A stretch of DNA of 64,000 nucleotides from Natroniella acetigena (lineage in GTDB: Bacteria; Bacillota; Halanaerobiia; Halobacteroidales; Halobacteroidaceae), in contig NZ_JALKBX010000005.1 of the NCBI RefSeq assembly GCF_023227745.1, positions 1 through 64,000 on the forward strand, read 5' to 3'. The notes beneath the pieces were generated by a model. It was not told the DNA's origin. It saw only the letters and a program-made list of their open reading frames with translations, and ran no database searches. The position numbers and the translations under genes were made by a program. Each line of letters starts with the position of its first letter. The first letter of the stretch is position 1. Shown in pieces: positions 54,936 through 63,179 of the stretch.

Positions 54936-57900
54936 ATGGAGCAAGAAAAGTATGTCTTAGACTTTATTTCTAATGAAGATAATTATTATTTAGTCGATAA
55001 TCAAAAGTTAGAATTGTCAGAATCAAAAGAGTTGACCTTACAAGACTTTGCTATCTATCATATAGAGGAGTTGACCTTTGAGGATGACGAAGGGAAGTCG
55101 CCTCGGAAAGAAGCTTTTGAGAATGTGATTAGTGCTCTTAGATTGGAAGGGGTTAGCTTCTTATATTTGATCCTAGGTGATAAAGAGGGGGTTCATTTTT
55201 ACTTTGGTGTTGTTAGGGATTTGAATGATAGAAAGGATTTAGATTTAAATATCAGAGATATAGGGGAAGAGATATTAAAGCCGAGTATTAGGGGGAATTT
55301 TAGAGGTAGTAAGATTAGTGAGGTTGAGCCAGAGCCTAAATTAAAGATCAAAGAACAGGTTGAAGAGATGAATTATTATGGCTTCCTAGAAGGTGTACCG
55401 GGGATTAATGAGGATAGTGAAGATTTCCAAGGGGTAGATCGATTGATTGATGTAATGTTAGGGGATGAATTTGGACTGGCTATTATCGCTAATCCTTTGA
55501 ATAGAGAAGAGATTACAGAGATAGAGAAGAAGCTGTATGATACTTATTCACAGATAGTACCACTAGCTAACAAGAGTGTTCAAGAAGGTGAGAGTGAGGG
55601 CAAGAGTGAAGGGAAGACGATTACTAAGAACAGCTCCAAGACTAAAGGAGAGAGTTATTCTAAAGGAAGTACAGAGAGTGAAACTAGTAATGAAAATAAT
55701 ACTGAGGGTACAAGTACATCGACAGCAAAAGGAACGAGCAAGACAACAGAGACTAGTTCAGGTTCTAAAGGTGAAACAAATAATGCTTCCGAAGGAACTA
55801 CTGAATCTAAAACGTGGGGTAAAAGTGAAACTCAAGGAACTTCTACAACAGAAGGGACTTCGAGATCGGAGACTACAGGAGAATCGGTTGCCGAATCGAA
55901 TACTGTCTCAAAAAGTAAGAATAATACGGTGACGCTAGAGTTTCTCAACAAGGAAGCCCAAGATTGGATGGATTATTTAGATGAAGCAATCTTACCTAGA
56001 CTTGATTATGGTAAGAGTAAGGGGGTCTTTGTCTCAACAGCTTTCTTATTTGCTAATAATAAAGGAAGTTTAATCAAGTTGGCCAATACGATGAAGTCAT
56101 TATATTCGGGCAAGAGTGGGAATAAGGTTTCATTGAAATTCAATTGTTTAGAAGAAGGGAAGAAGTTAGATTATCTTAAAAACTTCCAATTACCTTCGGC
56201 TGAGCTTAAGAACTTGAGTAAGAATGAATCGAATGCAAGAACTGCAATGTCCCAGTATTTAACTAAGAAGAAAGGTTATGTAGGTAACTGGCTTTCAACA
56301 AATGAACTGAGTCTGATTGCAGGATTACCTCAAAAAGAGGTAGTAGGTCTGAGCTTGAAAGAGGAGGTTGAATTTGGTCTAAACTTCAAATCAGATATAG
56401 CAGATGAGAATAAGATCTATTTGGGTAATTTAGTGCAGAGTGGTAGAGTTTTAGAGAATATAGATGTCTTTTTAGATCAAAAGAATTTAAATAAACATAC
56501 CTTTATCACTGGAGTGACTGGTAGTGGAAAGACGACGACCTGTCAGAAGTTATTACTTGATAGTGAACTGCCTTTTTTGGTCATTGAGCCTGCTAAAACT
56601 GAGTATAGAATATTGACAGAAGAGGTCGATGACTTGAAGATCTTTACTTTAGGTAAAGATACGGTAGCACCTTTTAGGCTAAATCCTTTTGAATTCTTCC
56701 CTCATGAGAGTATAACTTCAAGGGTTGATATGATCAAGGCCAGTTTAGAAGCTGCCTTCGATATGGAAGCTGCTATTCCTCAGATTCTAGAGACGGCGAT
56801 TTATGAATGTTATCAGGATTTGGGTTGGAATATAGCTACTAACAAGAATGAAAGGTATGATGATCCATTTGCAGATGGAGTCTATGCCTTTCCTACTTTA
56901 GAAAACTTGGTTGATAAGATAGAAGAAGTAGTTAATCAGCAGGGTTTTGACGAACGTTTAAAAAATGATTATATTGGTTCAATCAAAGCAAGGTTACAGG
57001 GGTTATTGGTCGGTTCTAAAGGTTTAATGTTGAATACTAAGCGTTCAATCGACTTTGAGCGTTTGCTTGATAATAAGGTTGTACTTGAATTAGAAGAGAT
57101 TAAGAGTGGTAGTGAAAAATCGTTGATTATGGGCTTTATCTTGAGTGATCTAGTAGAGGCGATCAAGGCTAAGTATCTTAGACTTAAGGGGACCAAATTT
57201 AAACATATTACCTTGCTTGAAGAGGCACATCGATTATTGAGTAAATATACCCCCGGTGATAGTTTGAATAAGAAGAAGGGGGTTGAGGTCTTTAGTGATA
57301 TGCTAGCTGAGGTTCGTAAGTATGGTGAATCACTGATCATTGTCGATCAGATTCCAAATAAGCTGACCCCAGAAGTATTAAAGAATACAAGTACCAAAAT
57401 TGTTCATAAGATCTTTGCTCAAGATGATAAGGAAGCTGTTGGTAATACGATTGCTCTGACCGATGAGCAGAAGAATTTCATGTCTAATTTAGTTCCGGGA
57501 CGGGCTATTGTAGCTACTCAAGGTTGGAATAAGCCGTTGCAGGTTCAGATAGAGCAGAGGACAGATACGACTAAAGAAGAGATTATTCCAGAAGATGAGC
57601 TGAGAGAGAATATATTGAAATTTTATCAGAAGATTTATCAGCGGGGTGTGATTCAGGGAATAGAGAACTTGGAGGAAGAGCCGAGTGTGGAACTTTTGGA
57701 ATCTTTTATTAAACTCAATCAGAGCAATACATTAGTTAAATCATTTGAGAATTTTACAAGATTATGGGATAATAAGGTTGATTTGAAGAAGAAGCTAGAA
57801 GAAGCGATAGAGAATTATGGATTGGCAGTAGTGAGTGATTATTTGACGAATAAATTCTATATGGAGAAGGATGATTGTAGTTTAGAGGAGAGAAAAGAAG

Positions 57901-57989
57901 CAGTTAAGGGGTTAATTGAAGGTCTGTTGTCAGATGAGAAGGTTTCAATCTTGCGTAAAGAATATAGTTGTTTCTTAAGAAGAAGCTAA
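54936..57989 (+). CDS. HerA/FtsK-like (DUF87) ATPase with a Ser/Thr/Gly/Glu-rich linker
   Basis: 1017 residues. The N-terminal domain (1-210) carries SALRLEGVSFLYLILGDKEG and GLAIIANPLNREEITEIEKK. Residues about 216-330 are a low-complexity linker of Ser, Thr, Gly, Glu and Lys. The ATPase has Walker A ITGVTGSGKTTTCQ (K532), LVIEPAKTEYRIL and Walker B TLLEEAHRLL (E762/E763). It also has SDMLAEVRKYGESLIIVDQI and VPGRAIVATQGWNKPLQVQI, as in HerA hexameric DNA translocases. AAAGGAGCGG precedes the ATG. It probably forms a ring motor controlled by the chaperone pair (inference). Confidence 0.82.
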   Translation: MEQEKYVLDFISNEDNYYLVDNQKLELSESKELTLQDFAIYHIEELTFEDDEGKSPRKEAFENVISALRLEGVSFLYLILGDKEGVHFYFGVVRDLNDRKDLDLNIRDIGEEILKPSIRGNFRGSKISEVEPEPKLKIKEQVEEMNYYGFLEGVPGINEDSEDFQGVDRLIDVMLGDEFGLAIIANPLNREEITEIEKKLYDTYSQIVPLANKSVQEGESEGKSEGKTITKNSSKTKGESYSKGSTESETSNENNTEGTSTSTAKGTSKTTETSSGSKGETNNASEGTTESKTWGKSETQGTSTTEGTSRSETTGESVAESNTVSKSKNNTVTLEFLNKEAQDWMDYLDEAILPRLDYGKSKGVFVSTAFLFANNKGSLIKLANTMKSLYSGKSGNKVSLKFNCLEEGKKLDYLKNFQLPSAELKNLSKNESNARTAMSQYLTKKKGYVGNWLSTNELSLIAGLPQKEVVGLSLKEEVEFGLNFKSDIADENKIYLGNLVQSGRVLENIDVFLDQKNLNKHTFITGVTGSGKTTTCQKLLLDSELPFLVIEPAKTEYRILTEEVDDLKIFTLGKDTVAPFRLNPFEFFPHESITSRVDMIKASLEAAFDMEAAIPQILETAIYECYQDLGWNIATNKNERYDDPFADGVYAFPTLENLVDKIEEVVNQQGFDERLKNDYIGSIKARLQGLLVGSKGLMLNTKRSIDFERLLDNKVVLELEEIKSGSEKSLIMGFILSDLVEAIKAKYLRLKGTKFKHITLLEEAHRLLSKYTPGDSLNKKKGVEVFSDMLAEVRKYGESLIIVDQIPNKLTPEVLKNTSTKIVHKIFAQDDKEAVGNTIALTDEQKNFMSNLVPGRAIVATQGWNKPLQVQIEQRTDTTKEEIIPEDELRENILKFYQKIYQRGVIQGIENLEEEPSVELLESFIKLNQSNTLVKSFENFTRLWDNKVDLKKKLEEAIENYGLAVVSDYLTNKFYMEKDDCSLEERKEAVKGLIEGLLSDEKVSILRKEYSCFLRRS

Positions 57990-58005
57990 AATAGGAGGTT
58001 TTAAA

Positions 58006-58707
58006 ATGGGGTTTTTTAGTACTGTTGGTGGAGTTATTAGTACTGCCGCGAGTACTCTCAGTAAAGCAGCGAGTGTTGTTGGTAGTACTGTAAGTAAACT
58101 TGGAACTGCGATAAGCTCTGTGGCTAAGACTTTAGTGGCTAAGATACCGAAGCCAGAGATTTTGACAGATATTATTGTAGCTGTAGTTAAGGTGATTGCT
58201 GAGAAATTAGGATTGATTGAAGAGGAAGAACAAGTAGAAGAGTTAGGGGCCAAAGCAATGCAGAGTGAGAAGGATTTGGAGGATTTTAATTCGGCTCAAG
58301 AGTATATAGAACATTTAAGGAATGAAGTAGAGCTGGATATTGAGAAGTTCAATGCCATGAAGGTAGAAGAACGATTGGTCTGTTCAGCAATTGGTGTTTC
58401 TATCTTATCAAAGGGGATTGAAGAGAAGGAAGAGGTAGATATTCCTGCTGATTTCTGGATTGAGGTAGGAAAGCAGGATATGAAGGCAGAGGAAGTGGAG
58501 GCTTATATTAAGAAGTTTAAAGAGCATGGTTTTTCTGAACTTAAGTTAAGTGATTATTTTAAAGGGAGCTTATCAGTGACTGAAAATAAAGAGATAGATT
58601 CAATATTTGAGGAGACTTTAAAGGAACTAAACCCTGAATTATCAGATGAGGATATTGCAGATAAGATGCTTGAAATAGAACAGACAAGCAGAAAAGATTG
58701 GGAATAG
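58006..58707 (+). CDS. Amphipathic Ala/Gly/Ser/Val-rich protein, possible membrane-active effector
   Basis: 233 residues preceded by AGGAGGTTTTAAA. The first 45 residues are a repetitive Ser/Thr/Ala/Val/Gly stretch (FFSTVGGVISTAASTLSKAA, SVVGSTVSKLGTAISSVAKT). It could form amphipathic membrane-inserting helices, like small holins or pore formers. A hydrophobic helix (ILTDIIVAVVKVIAEKLGLI) follows, then a soluble acidic helical domain. No family is recognised. Its place in the operon after the HerA-like motor suggests a terminal effector, but this is inference from composition and position. Confidence 0.6.
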   Translation: MGFFSTVGGVISTAASTLSKAASVVGSTVSKLGTAISSVAKTLVAKIPKPEILTDIIVAVVKVIAEKLGLIEEEEQVEELGAKAMQSEKDLEDFNSAQEYIEHLRNEVELDIEKFNAMKVEERLVCSAIGVSILSKGIEEKEEVDIPADFWIEVGKQDMKAEEVEAYIKKFKEHGFSELKLSDYFKGSLSVTENKEIDSIFEETLKELNPELSDEDIADKMLEIEQTSRKDWE

Positions 58708-58728
58708 CAGTAGAGGTGGGTAAAGATT

Positions 58729-59256
58729 ATGGTATATAAGTATCTCTTTTTTAAAGCAGATAATAAAATAATGGTCTGTCAGCAGCGAGATGATAGGCTT
58801 GAGTTGGTTAAGTATAAAGGCGAGGATTATTATTTAGGTAATTTAGATTCCTTTTGGGAGTGGTGGGAAAAGACAAGCTCTTTTCTTGCTATGAAGCATA
58901 AAGTGGATTTTTTAATTTTAGTAGATGATAGTAGCTTTGAATTTGAAAAGGAATATTCTCCTGTTGCGGAGAGTAGTTGGAGTTTAAAAGAGGTAAAGGA
59001 GTTTTTTGCCCAATATGCACCTTATTCTAAGATTGAATTACGACAGGGTGAATCTAGTTATAAGCTTTCAATAAAATTTGAAAAATTAGCTGATAAGTAT
59101 AGAGATAAGGTTGACAATATACTATATATAAGTACTTTTCCAAATAAGAAGTTGCTATCTCATATTGAGCAGAGTGATGAAGAAGAGGTTAAAGGTGGAG
59201 AGTTGAGTCCGTTGGCCCGGTATTATAGAGAAAAGAATAGAGAATATAAAAATTAA
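58729..59256 (+). CDS. Unknown protein, last gene of the chaperone/ATPase operon
   Basis: 175 residues with GAGGTGGGTAAAG before the ATG. Visible features are VYKYLFFKADNKIMVCQQRD, a Trp-rich FWEWWEKTSSF segment, DFLILVDDSSFEFEKEY and ILYISTFPNKKLLSH. The alternation suggests a mixed alpha/beta fold related to the actin-like or small sensor proteins, but I cannot name it. It is followed directly by a strong terminator that closes the operon. I find no membrane segment or signal. Confidence 0.6.
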   Translation: MVYKYLFFKADNKIMVCQQRDDRLELVKYKGEDYYLGNLDSFWEWWEKTSSFLAMKHKVDFLILVDDSSFEFEKEYSPVAESSWSLKEVKEFFAQYAPYSKIELRQGESSYKLSIKFEKLADKYRDKVDNILYISTFPNKKLLSHIEQSDEEEVKGGELSPLARYYREKNREYKN

Positions 59257-59262
59257 TTTTTA

Positions 59263-59292
59263 GTCAGATCTTAAACAGATCTGACTTTTTCT
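59263..59292 (+). terminator. Intrinsic terminator closing the GrpE-Hsp70-HerA operon
   Basis: GTCAGATCT pairs exactly with AGATCTGAC around TAAAC, then TTTTTCTC. Same module as at 17336. Confidence 0.92.
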
Positions 59293-59317
59293 CATTTTCC
59301 AATCTCTGATTGAGAAA

Positions 59318-59491
59318 CAGGTGGGTTGTCATGAGTGTGGTTCGTTAGTAGTTCCTACCCATACTGAATTATCTTATGGTTATGAAGGTTCTACTGATAT
59401 AGAAGATTTCATTTATGGTTAAGGGGAAGATGCTAAGAAATTAGTAAATTTATCTAAATATTTAAAGTTTGAGAAGGATAAGAGTTATTAA
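59318..59491 (+). pseudogene. Zinc-ribbon protein remnant with an in-frame stop
   Basis: One frame reads VGCHECGSLVVPTHTELSYG, YEGSTDIEDFIYG, a TAA, then in the same frame GEDAKKLVNLSKYLKFEKDK and a final TAA. CxxC at the start suggests half a zinc ribbon. No start codon or second Cys pair remains. Confidence 0.4.
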
Positions 59492-59505
59492 CCTAGAAAT
59501 ATGAA

Positions 59506-59557
59506 AACAACACAGTACAAAATATTCATTTAAATGAATATTTTGTACTGTGTTGTT
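59506..59557. repeat. Perfect 52-bp palindrome
   Basis: The 26-base arm AACAACACAGTACAAAATAT-TCATTT is exactly mirrored with no spacer, centred between 59531 and 59532. No long T-run follows, so it is not a standard terminator. Confidence 0.95.
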
Positions 59558-59600
59558 GAATGAAGAAGGAGGTATCTTATTAACTTTGAGGGGGATTTAA

Positions 59601-59855
59601 ATGATTGCTATTGCACCTACTGATTTAGATTGGTTTAATTTCTTAAGAATGCGATTAGATATTAAGGTAATAAATTTTTGGACTTCTACTCCATGGAACA
59701 TCCGTAAATTAGAAGAGGGAGATAAATTTTCTCTTATGCTCAAATCACCAATTAGAAAAAAAGATGAGGAGGTTGGAGGTGTTGGCCCGTTTCATCTATT
59801 TCTAATTATTTTAAAGGAATCAATAGAATGTGAGGTTATAAAAAGATTATCATGA
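59601..59855 (+). pseudogene. Truncated N-terminus of an HNH-type restriction endonuclease
   Basis: 84 codons after GGGGGATTTAA. IAPTDLDWFNFLRMRLDIKV, VNFWTSTPWNIRKL-like segment and LEEGDKFSLMLKSPIRK match the N-terminal domain (TDYDWF...NFW...GD.F.FKL..P) of a widespread putative HNH endonuclease family. The nuclease domain is absent, and the last 25 residues after VGGVG look like out-of-frame or joined sequence. Confidence 0.6.
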
Positions 59856-60499
59856 AACAAAAAGTGATCTTAGTTCATGGATATAATAAAGATCAAAGTG
59901 ATATGTTAACTCTAAAGAATAACTTAGAAAAAGAAAGTTACCAAGGAATTCTAGTTGATTTGCCATTGAGGTTTGAAGAGCTTAAGGATGCCACTAAGGT
60001 TTTTGCTACAAAGGTTGAAAAGATTATCAATGAATTAGAAGAAGGAGAAGAGATCAGTTTTATTGGACATAGTACAGGTGGCTTGGTTATTAGATATTTT
60101 TTAAGCAAAAGTGAGCTAAAATTCAAATTAGGAAGAGTTGTTTTGATTGCTACGCCAAATCAAGGGAGTCGATTAGCAGAGATTGCTTCAACAATAACGC
60201 CCTTTACCAGTCTATTTAAGACATTAGATTCATTACAACCTGAGCAGTTAAAAGAGTTAGATTTATCTTTCTCTAAAGAGATTGAAGTAGGAGCGATAGC
60301 GGGAAATAAGAATAATCTCTTACTTGGAGAATTATTAGAGGATGAAAATGATGGGCGAGTCAGGGTTGATTCTGTTAGATGTGAGAGATTAAGTGATTTT
60401 ATAGTTTTACCTTATGGTCATAAAGAGATTCACCACCAACGTGAAACAGCTAAGGTGGCTGCTAACTTTTTACGAGAAGGAAAATTTCTAAAAGAATGA
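59852..60499 (+). CDS. Alpha/beta hydrolase, lipase/PGAP1-like
   Basis: 215 residues. N-terminal strand and oxyanion segment KVILVHGYNKDQSDM, nucleophile elbow ISFIGHSTGGLVIRYFL (Ser near 72), then VVLIATPNQGSRLAEIAST, and a catalytic His in LPYGHKEIHHQRETAK near 190. This pattern matches intracellular lipase-like or esterase proteins that recognise large or acylated substrates. No signal peptide. It starts four bases inside the end of the truncated HNH gene, with only a weak binding site, so its expression is uncertain. Confidence 0.82.
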   Translation: MKQKVILVHGYNKDQSDMLTLKNNLEKESYQGILVDLPLRFEELKDATKVFATKVEKIINELEEGEEISFIGHSTGGLVIRYFLSKSELKFKLGRVVLIATPNQGSRLAEIASTITPFTSLFKTLDSLQPEQLKELDLSFSKEIEVGAIAGNKNNLLLGELLEDENDGRVRVDSVRCERLSDFIVLPYGHKEIHHQRETAKVAANFLREGKFLKE

Positions 60500-60584
60500 T
60501 TAACTTATAAGATAATAAAAGCTAAAAGTATAATTTTGAGAAATTAAGGTAGAAAAAGACCATGAAATTTATAAGGCTGATAAT

Positions 60585-60974
60585 ATGCTTGATGTAACAG
60601 CTGCAGTTATAATCAATAAAAATCAAGAGGTTTTCATTGCTCAGCGAAACAAACCTCAAGAATTAGCTGGAAAATGGGAATTTTCTGGTGGGAAGATCGA
60701 AGAGAATGAAGTTCCTAAAGAAGGTTTAAACCGTGAGATCAAAGAAGAGTTTGGGGTAGTAATTAGGATAGATAGATTTATGGTAGAAAGTGTCTATCAA
60801 TATGACTTTGGTAAGGTTAGAATCCTTGCTTATCTAGCTGAGATAGATTCTGGAGAGATAGAGGTAAGAGAGCATAATGATGCTAAATGGGTGAGTGTAG
60901 GAGAGCTAGATAATTGTGATTTTGTACCAGCCGATCTGAAAATTGTAAACAAGATAAAAGAAGAGTTGAATTGA
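60585..60974 (+). CDS. Nudix hydrolase, MutT-like (8-oxo-dGTP diphosphatase type)
   Basis: 129 residues. The Nudix box is complete: GGKIEENEVPKEGLNREIKE followed by EFGVVI (G-x5-E-x7-REUXEEXGU). The N-terminal strand VTAAVIINKNQEVFIAQRNK and the KWEFSGGK segment fit the MutT/NudG subgroup that clears oxidised or modified nucleotides. It stands alone, and a weak binding site precedes the ATG. IS remnants follow immediately. Confidence 0.9.
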   Translation: MLDVTAAVIINKNQEVFIAQRNKPQELAGKWEFSGGKIEENEVPKEGLNREIKEEFGVVIRIDRFMVESVYQYDFGKVRILAYLAEIDSGEIEVREHNDAKWVSVGELDNCDFVPADLKIVNKIKEELN

Positions 60975-60983
60975 GTATAATAT

Positions 60984-61107
60984 TGACACTCCCCGCCCAT
61001 CCACTACGTTCATGAACGAGGATTCTTAATAGTTCGTTGACTATCTGCTAAACTAGCGTTACACTTGAAACCCCCGACATATAGTCTAGTTTTCAATCTA
61101 GTTTAGC
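60984..61107. mobile_element. IS200/IS605-like end remnant
   Basis: ACTCCCCGCCCATCCACTAC, TTCATGAACGAGGATTCTTA resembles the subterminal hairpin end of IS605/IS1341-type elements. About 20 bases on, GCTAAACTAG (61047) is exactly repeated inverted as CTAGTTTAGC (61098). No tnpA or tnpB is present. Confidence 0.5.
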
Positions 61108-61110
61108 AAC

Positions 61111-61145
61111 TGAGGTTCCCCTATTAAATTAGACACAGGGTTTAG
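61111..61145. mobile_element. Solitary IS3 terminal repeat
   Basis: TGAGGTTCCCCTATTAAATT followed by AGACACAGGGTTTA closely matches the right end of the IS3 element at 22973 read on the opposite strand. Nothing of a transposase remains. Confidence 0.6.
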
Positions 61146-61253
61146 GTGTTTTTTGGAGTTTCAACACTTTACTGGTCACAAGTTTAAAAAAGATATTCCA
61201 AAATTAGAGATAGTTTTGCATGATTTTATATTATAGTAGTTAAAGCAGGTCAG

Positions 61254-61279
61254 TTGTCTAAAAAGCTGACAATTTTTTT
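61254..61279 (+). terminator. Intrinsic terminator
   Basis: TTGTC pairs with GACAA around TAAAAAGCT, followed by TTTTTTT. Just before it is a 26-codon open piece (FQHFTGHKFKKDIPKLEIVL) at about 61157-61235 that may be the tail of a lost gene. Confidence 0.55.
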
Positions 61280-61289
61280 ATATCACAAT

Positions 61290-61716
61290 GTAACAGGCGT
61301 TACTACACCTACCATAAAGGGCGGATCGGCAGTGTTAGCAAAAGAGACTAGATGTTCCCCTTCCACTTGAGTACATAACTTTTCTCGACGTAGCTTCCTG
61401 TAATCTTGGTTCCGATTGGATAACCAGAAGCTAGCCCCATAGCTACTCAAATGCTTCGACTCCTGGGACCTTAAAGATTGGTCGCATTAGCGGTTCTAGT
61501 AAGGCACCCATAAAATGAACTACACCTAATCCCATCAAGATTTCAGCGATAACAAAAAATGGTAATAGGGCAGGGGAGACGATCTCTCACCAAGTATGTA
61601 AGCCATTAACTGCTGCTTCAAATGTTTGCTCGGAGTAAATGATCAATGCGATAGTGATAAAGAATTGTAATTAAGGCTTTAAGATTTATAATTTTTTTAT
61701 TGAGCTTCGTTTCCAA
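61290..61716 (-). pseudogene. ylbJ: Decayed ylbJ fragment, copy 2
   Basis: The same N-terminal region as at 33377-33811, starting at a TTG (61716) with GGGAGGGAATC before it. Several single-base indels (for example near 61395, 61450 and 61665) and substitutions break the frame. Visible pieces include the SFANTADPPFMVG-like end and MGLGVVHFMGALLEPLMRPI. Both copies end at about the same residue, pointing to one truncated ancestor that was duplicated. Confidence 0.8.
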
Positions 61717-61876
61717 AAGATTCCCTCCCTTGTAATAAGTACTTTAATAATACTACTTAAATGATTTAGGAAAGGTTAAGATAATTAATACTTTTATTCT
61801 TAAAAGATTGATTAAAGAGACGATTTGTAGTATTATAAGAATATAACATCTATAAATAAAGTGAGGGATAGAGAAG

Positions 61877-62275
61877 ATGGAGAAATTACAATTTGAAACT
61901 GAAGAGATTAAAGGAAACCTTGAAGCTGGTTTTGGAAGTGTTTATAAACCGTTTTCTAAATATCAAAAGGATAGCCATGAATTATGGCAACGAGGCATTA
62001 AAATAGCTGAAAACAAGGAATTGATGAATAATATTATTTTCTGTAATGATATCTTGGAGATTCCTCCAGTTAAAGTTTTTATTTCATTACCTGAAAATCA
62101 AGATCTACTTGAAGAATTAGATGCTTATGATAAAAAATTTCTCGGTACATTCTTTGGCTATATCTTCAAACATATTTTTGAGTATCAAAACCAAAAGCAA
62201 CGCAGAATAAATAGTAAGATTGTACGTTCAGCTACCTACTATTATGATAATAAGTATTCGATAGAAGTTGTATAA
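61877..62275 (+). CDS. Unknown 132-residue protein
   Basis: Not recognised. GAGGGATAGAGAAG precedes the ATG, and the frame is clean. Segments include IKGNLEAGFGSVYKPFSKYQ, IIFCNDILEIPPVKVFISLP and a Lys/Arg/Tyr-rich end (NQKQRRINSKIVRSATYYYD). No signal, membrane helix or repeats. It is monocistronic between the ylbJ remnant and a hairpin region. Confidence 0.6.
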   Translation: MEKLQFETEEIKGNLEAGFGSVYKPFSKYQKDSHELWQRGIKIAENKELMNNIIFCNDILEIPPVKVFISLPENQDLLEELDAYDKKFLGTFFGYIFKHIFEYQNQKQRRINSKIVRSATYYYDNKYSIEVV

Positions 62276-62326
62276 TTTTCGAATTGGAGAAGATTTAAAA
62301 TTGAATAATGATTTTAAAGAAGTCAG

Positions 62327-62390
62327 CCAACTTGTTGGTTAATAGTTAAGAAGCTCCCTTTAATTATTAGCTAAACGAGTTGGTTTTCTG
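62327..62390 (+). terminator. Long imperfect hairpin after the unknown gene
   Basis: CCAACTTGTT (62327) can pair with AACGAGTTGG (62374), one pair being U-G. An inner TAATA-TTAA/TTAA-TATTA helix lies within, followed by TTTTCTGTTATT. It may be a terminator. The rest of 62276-62555 holds no gene. Confidence 0.45.
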
Positions 62391-62555
62391 TTATTCAGAA
62401 TAGAATTAATAACAGAAACATAAAACAGCTTGAATAACATGACGAAACATGGTATAATAAATATATATTGGATTGACGGGCCAACACATAAAGAAAGAAA
62501 GTGATCTGTTCTGAGAGAGAATATTTCTTATATTATTTATTTAGTTCTTCTTTTT

Positions 62556-63167
62556 TTGATAACTTATCTGACGAAGCTAGGTACAGAGCAAAAGGATATA
62601 AAGTCAGAAGCAAGAATCGAAGCAGAGATTACTGAACTAGTAAAAGAAGAAAGACCACTACTCCTATACTCATCTTCCCAGAATATCGATCGCTTAGTCT
62701 CTTTTTACAAAGCAGCCAAAAGAACAGGACGAATACTTTTGCTCGATATCTATACCGCCCATGTCCTTGATCGGCTGAAGGATTTTGCTAGATTATCTCA
62801 TTTATCAGTAGATTTCCCTGAACTAAAGGTTTTTTATCCTTATTACTTAACAAAAAGATCCTTTAAAGAAGGAAATCAGGAACTTATGTATAAAATTAGT
62901 AGTTATAAGCTTAGTAGGAAAGATATAGTAGAAAAAAGAAATAAAATCATGATGCTGGTCAGAAATTCGATGTTGAGTGATTTGAAAGTGATTGATCAGT
63001 TTGCTGGAGGTGATAATTTAAAGAAAGTCAACTTTATTTATTCGATGTGTGATGGTTACCTAGAGGAAGACTCGATGCTGAAGATGAAAGATTTTATATT
63101 TGAAAGTTATCATCAGTTGGGTGCAGAAGTTACAAAGCTTGAAAATGGTGAAATTTATAAAATTTAG
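62556..63167 (+). pseudogene. C-terminal part of an MBL-fold (RNase J/Ysh1-like) hydrolase
   Basis: 203 codons without a proper start or binding site. EARIEAEITELVKEERPLLL, YSSSQNIDRLVSFYKAAKRT, GRILLLDIYTAHVLDRLKDF and a final HQLGAEVTKLENGEI match the beta-CASP half of MBL-fold nucleases or hydrolases. The N-terminal metallo-beta-lactamase domain with its HxHxDH motif is missing, replaced upstream by unrelated AT-rich sequence. Confidence 0.7.
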
Positions 63168-63179
63168 AGGGGGATTTTA

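Noticed and set aside
55576-55932. Second frame of 118 codons inside the HerA-like gene
   Set aside because: Arg/Lys/Val-rich shadow of the low-complexity linker in another frame.
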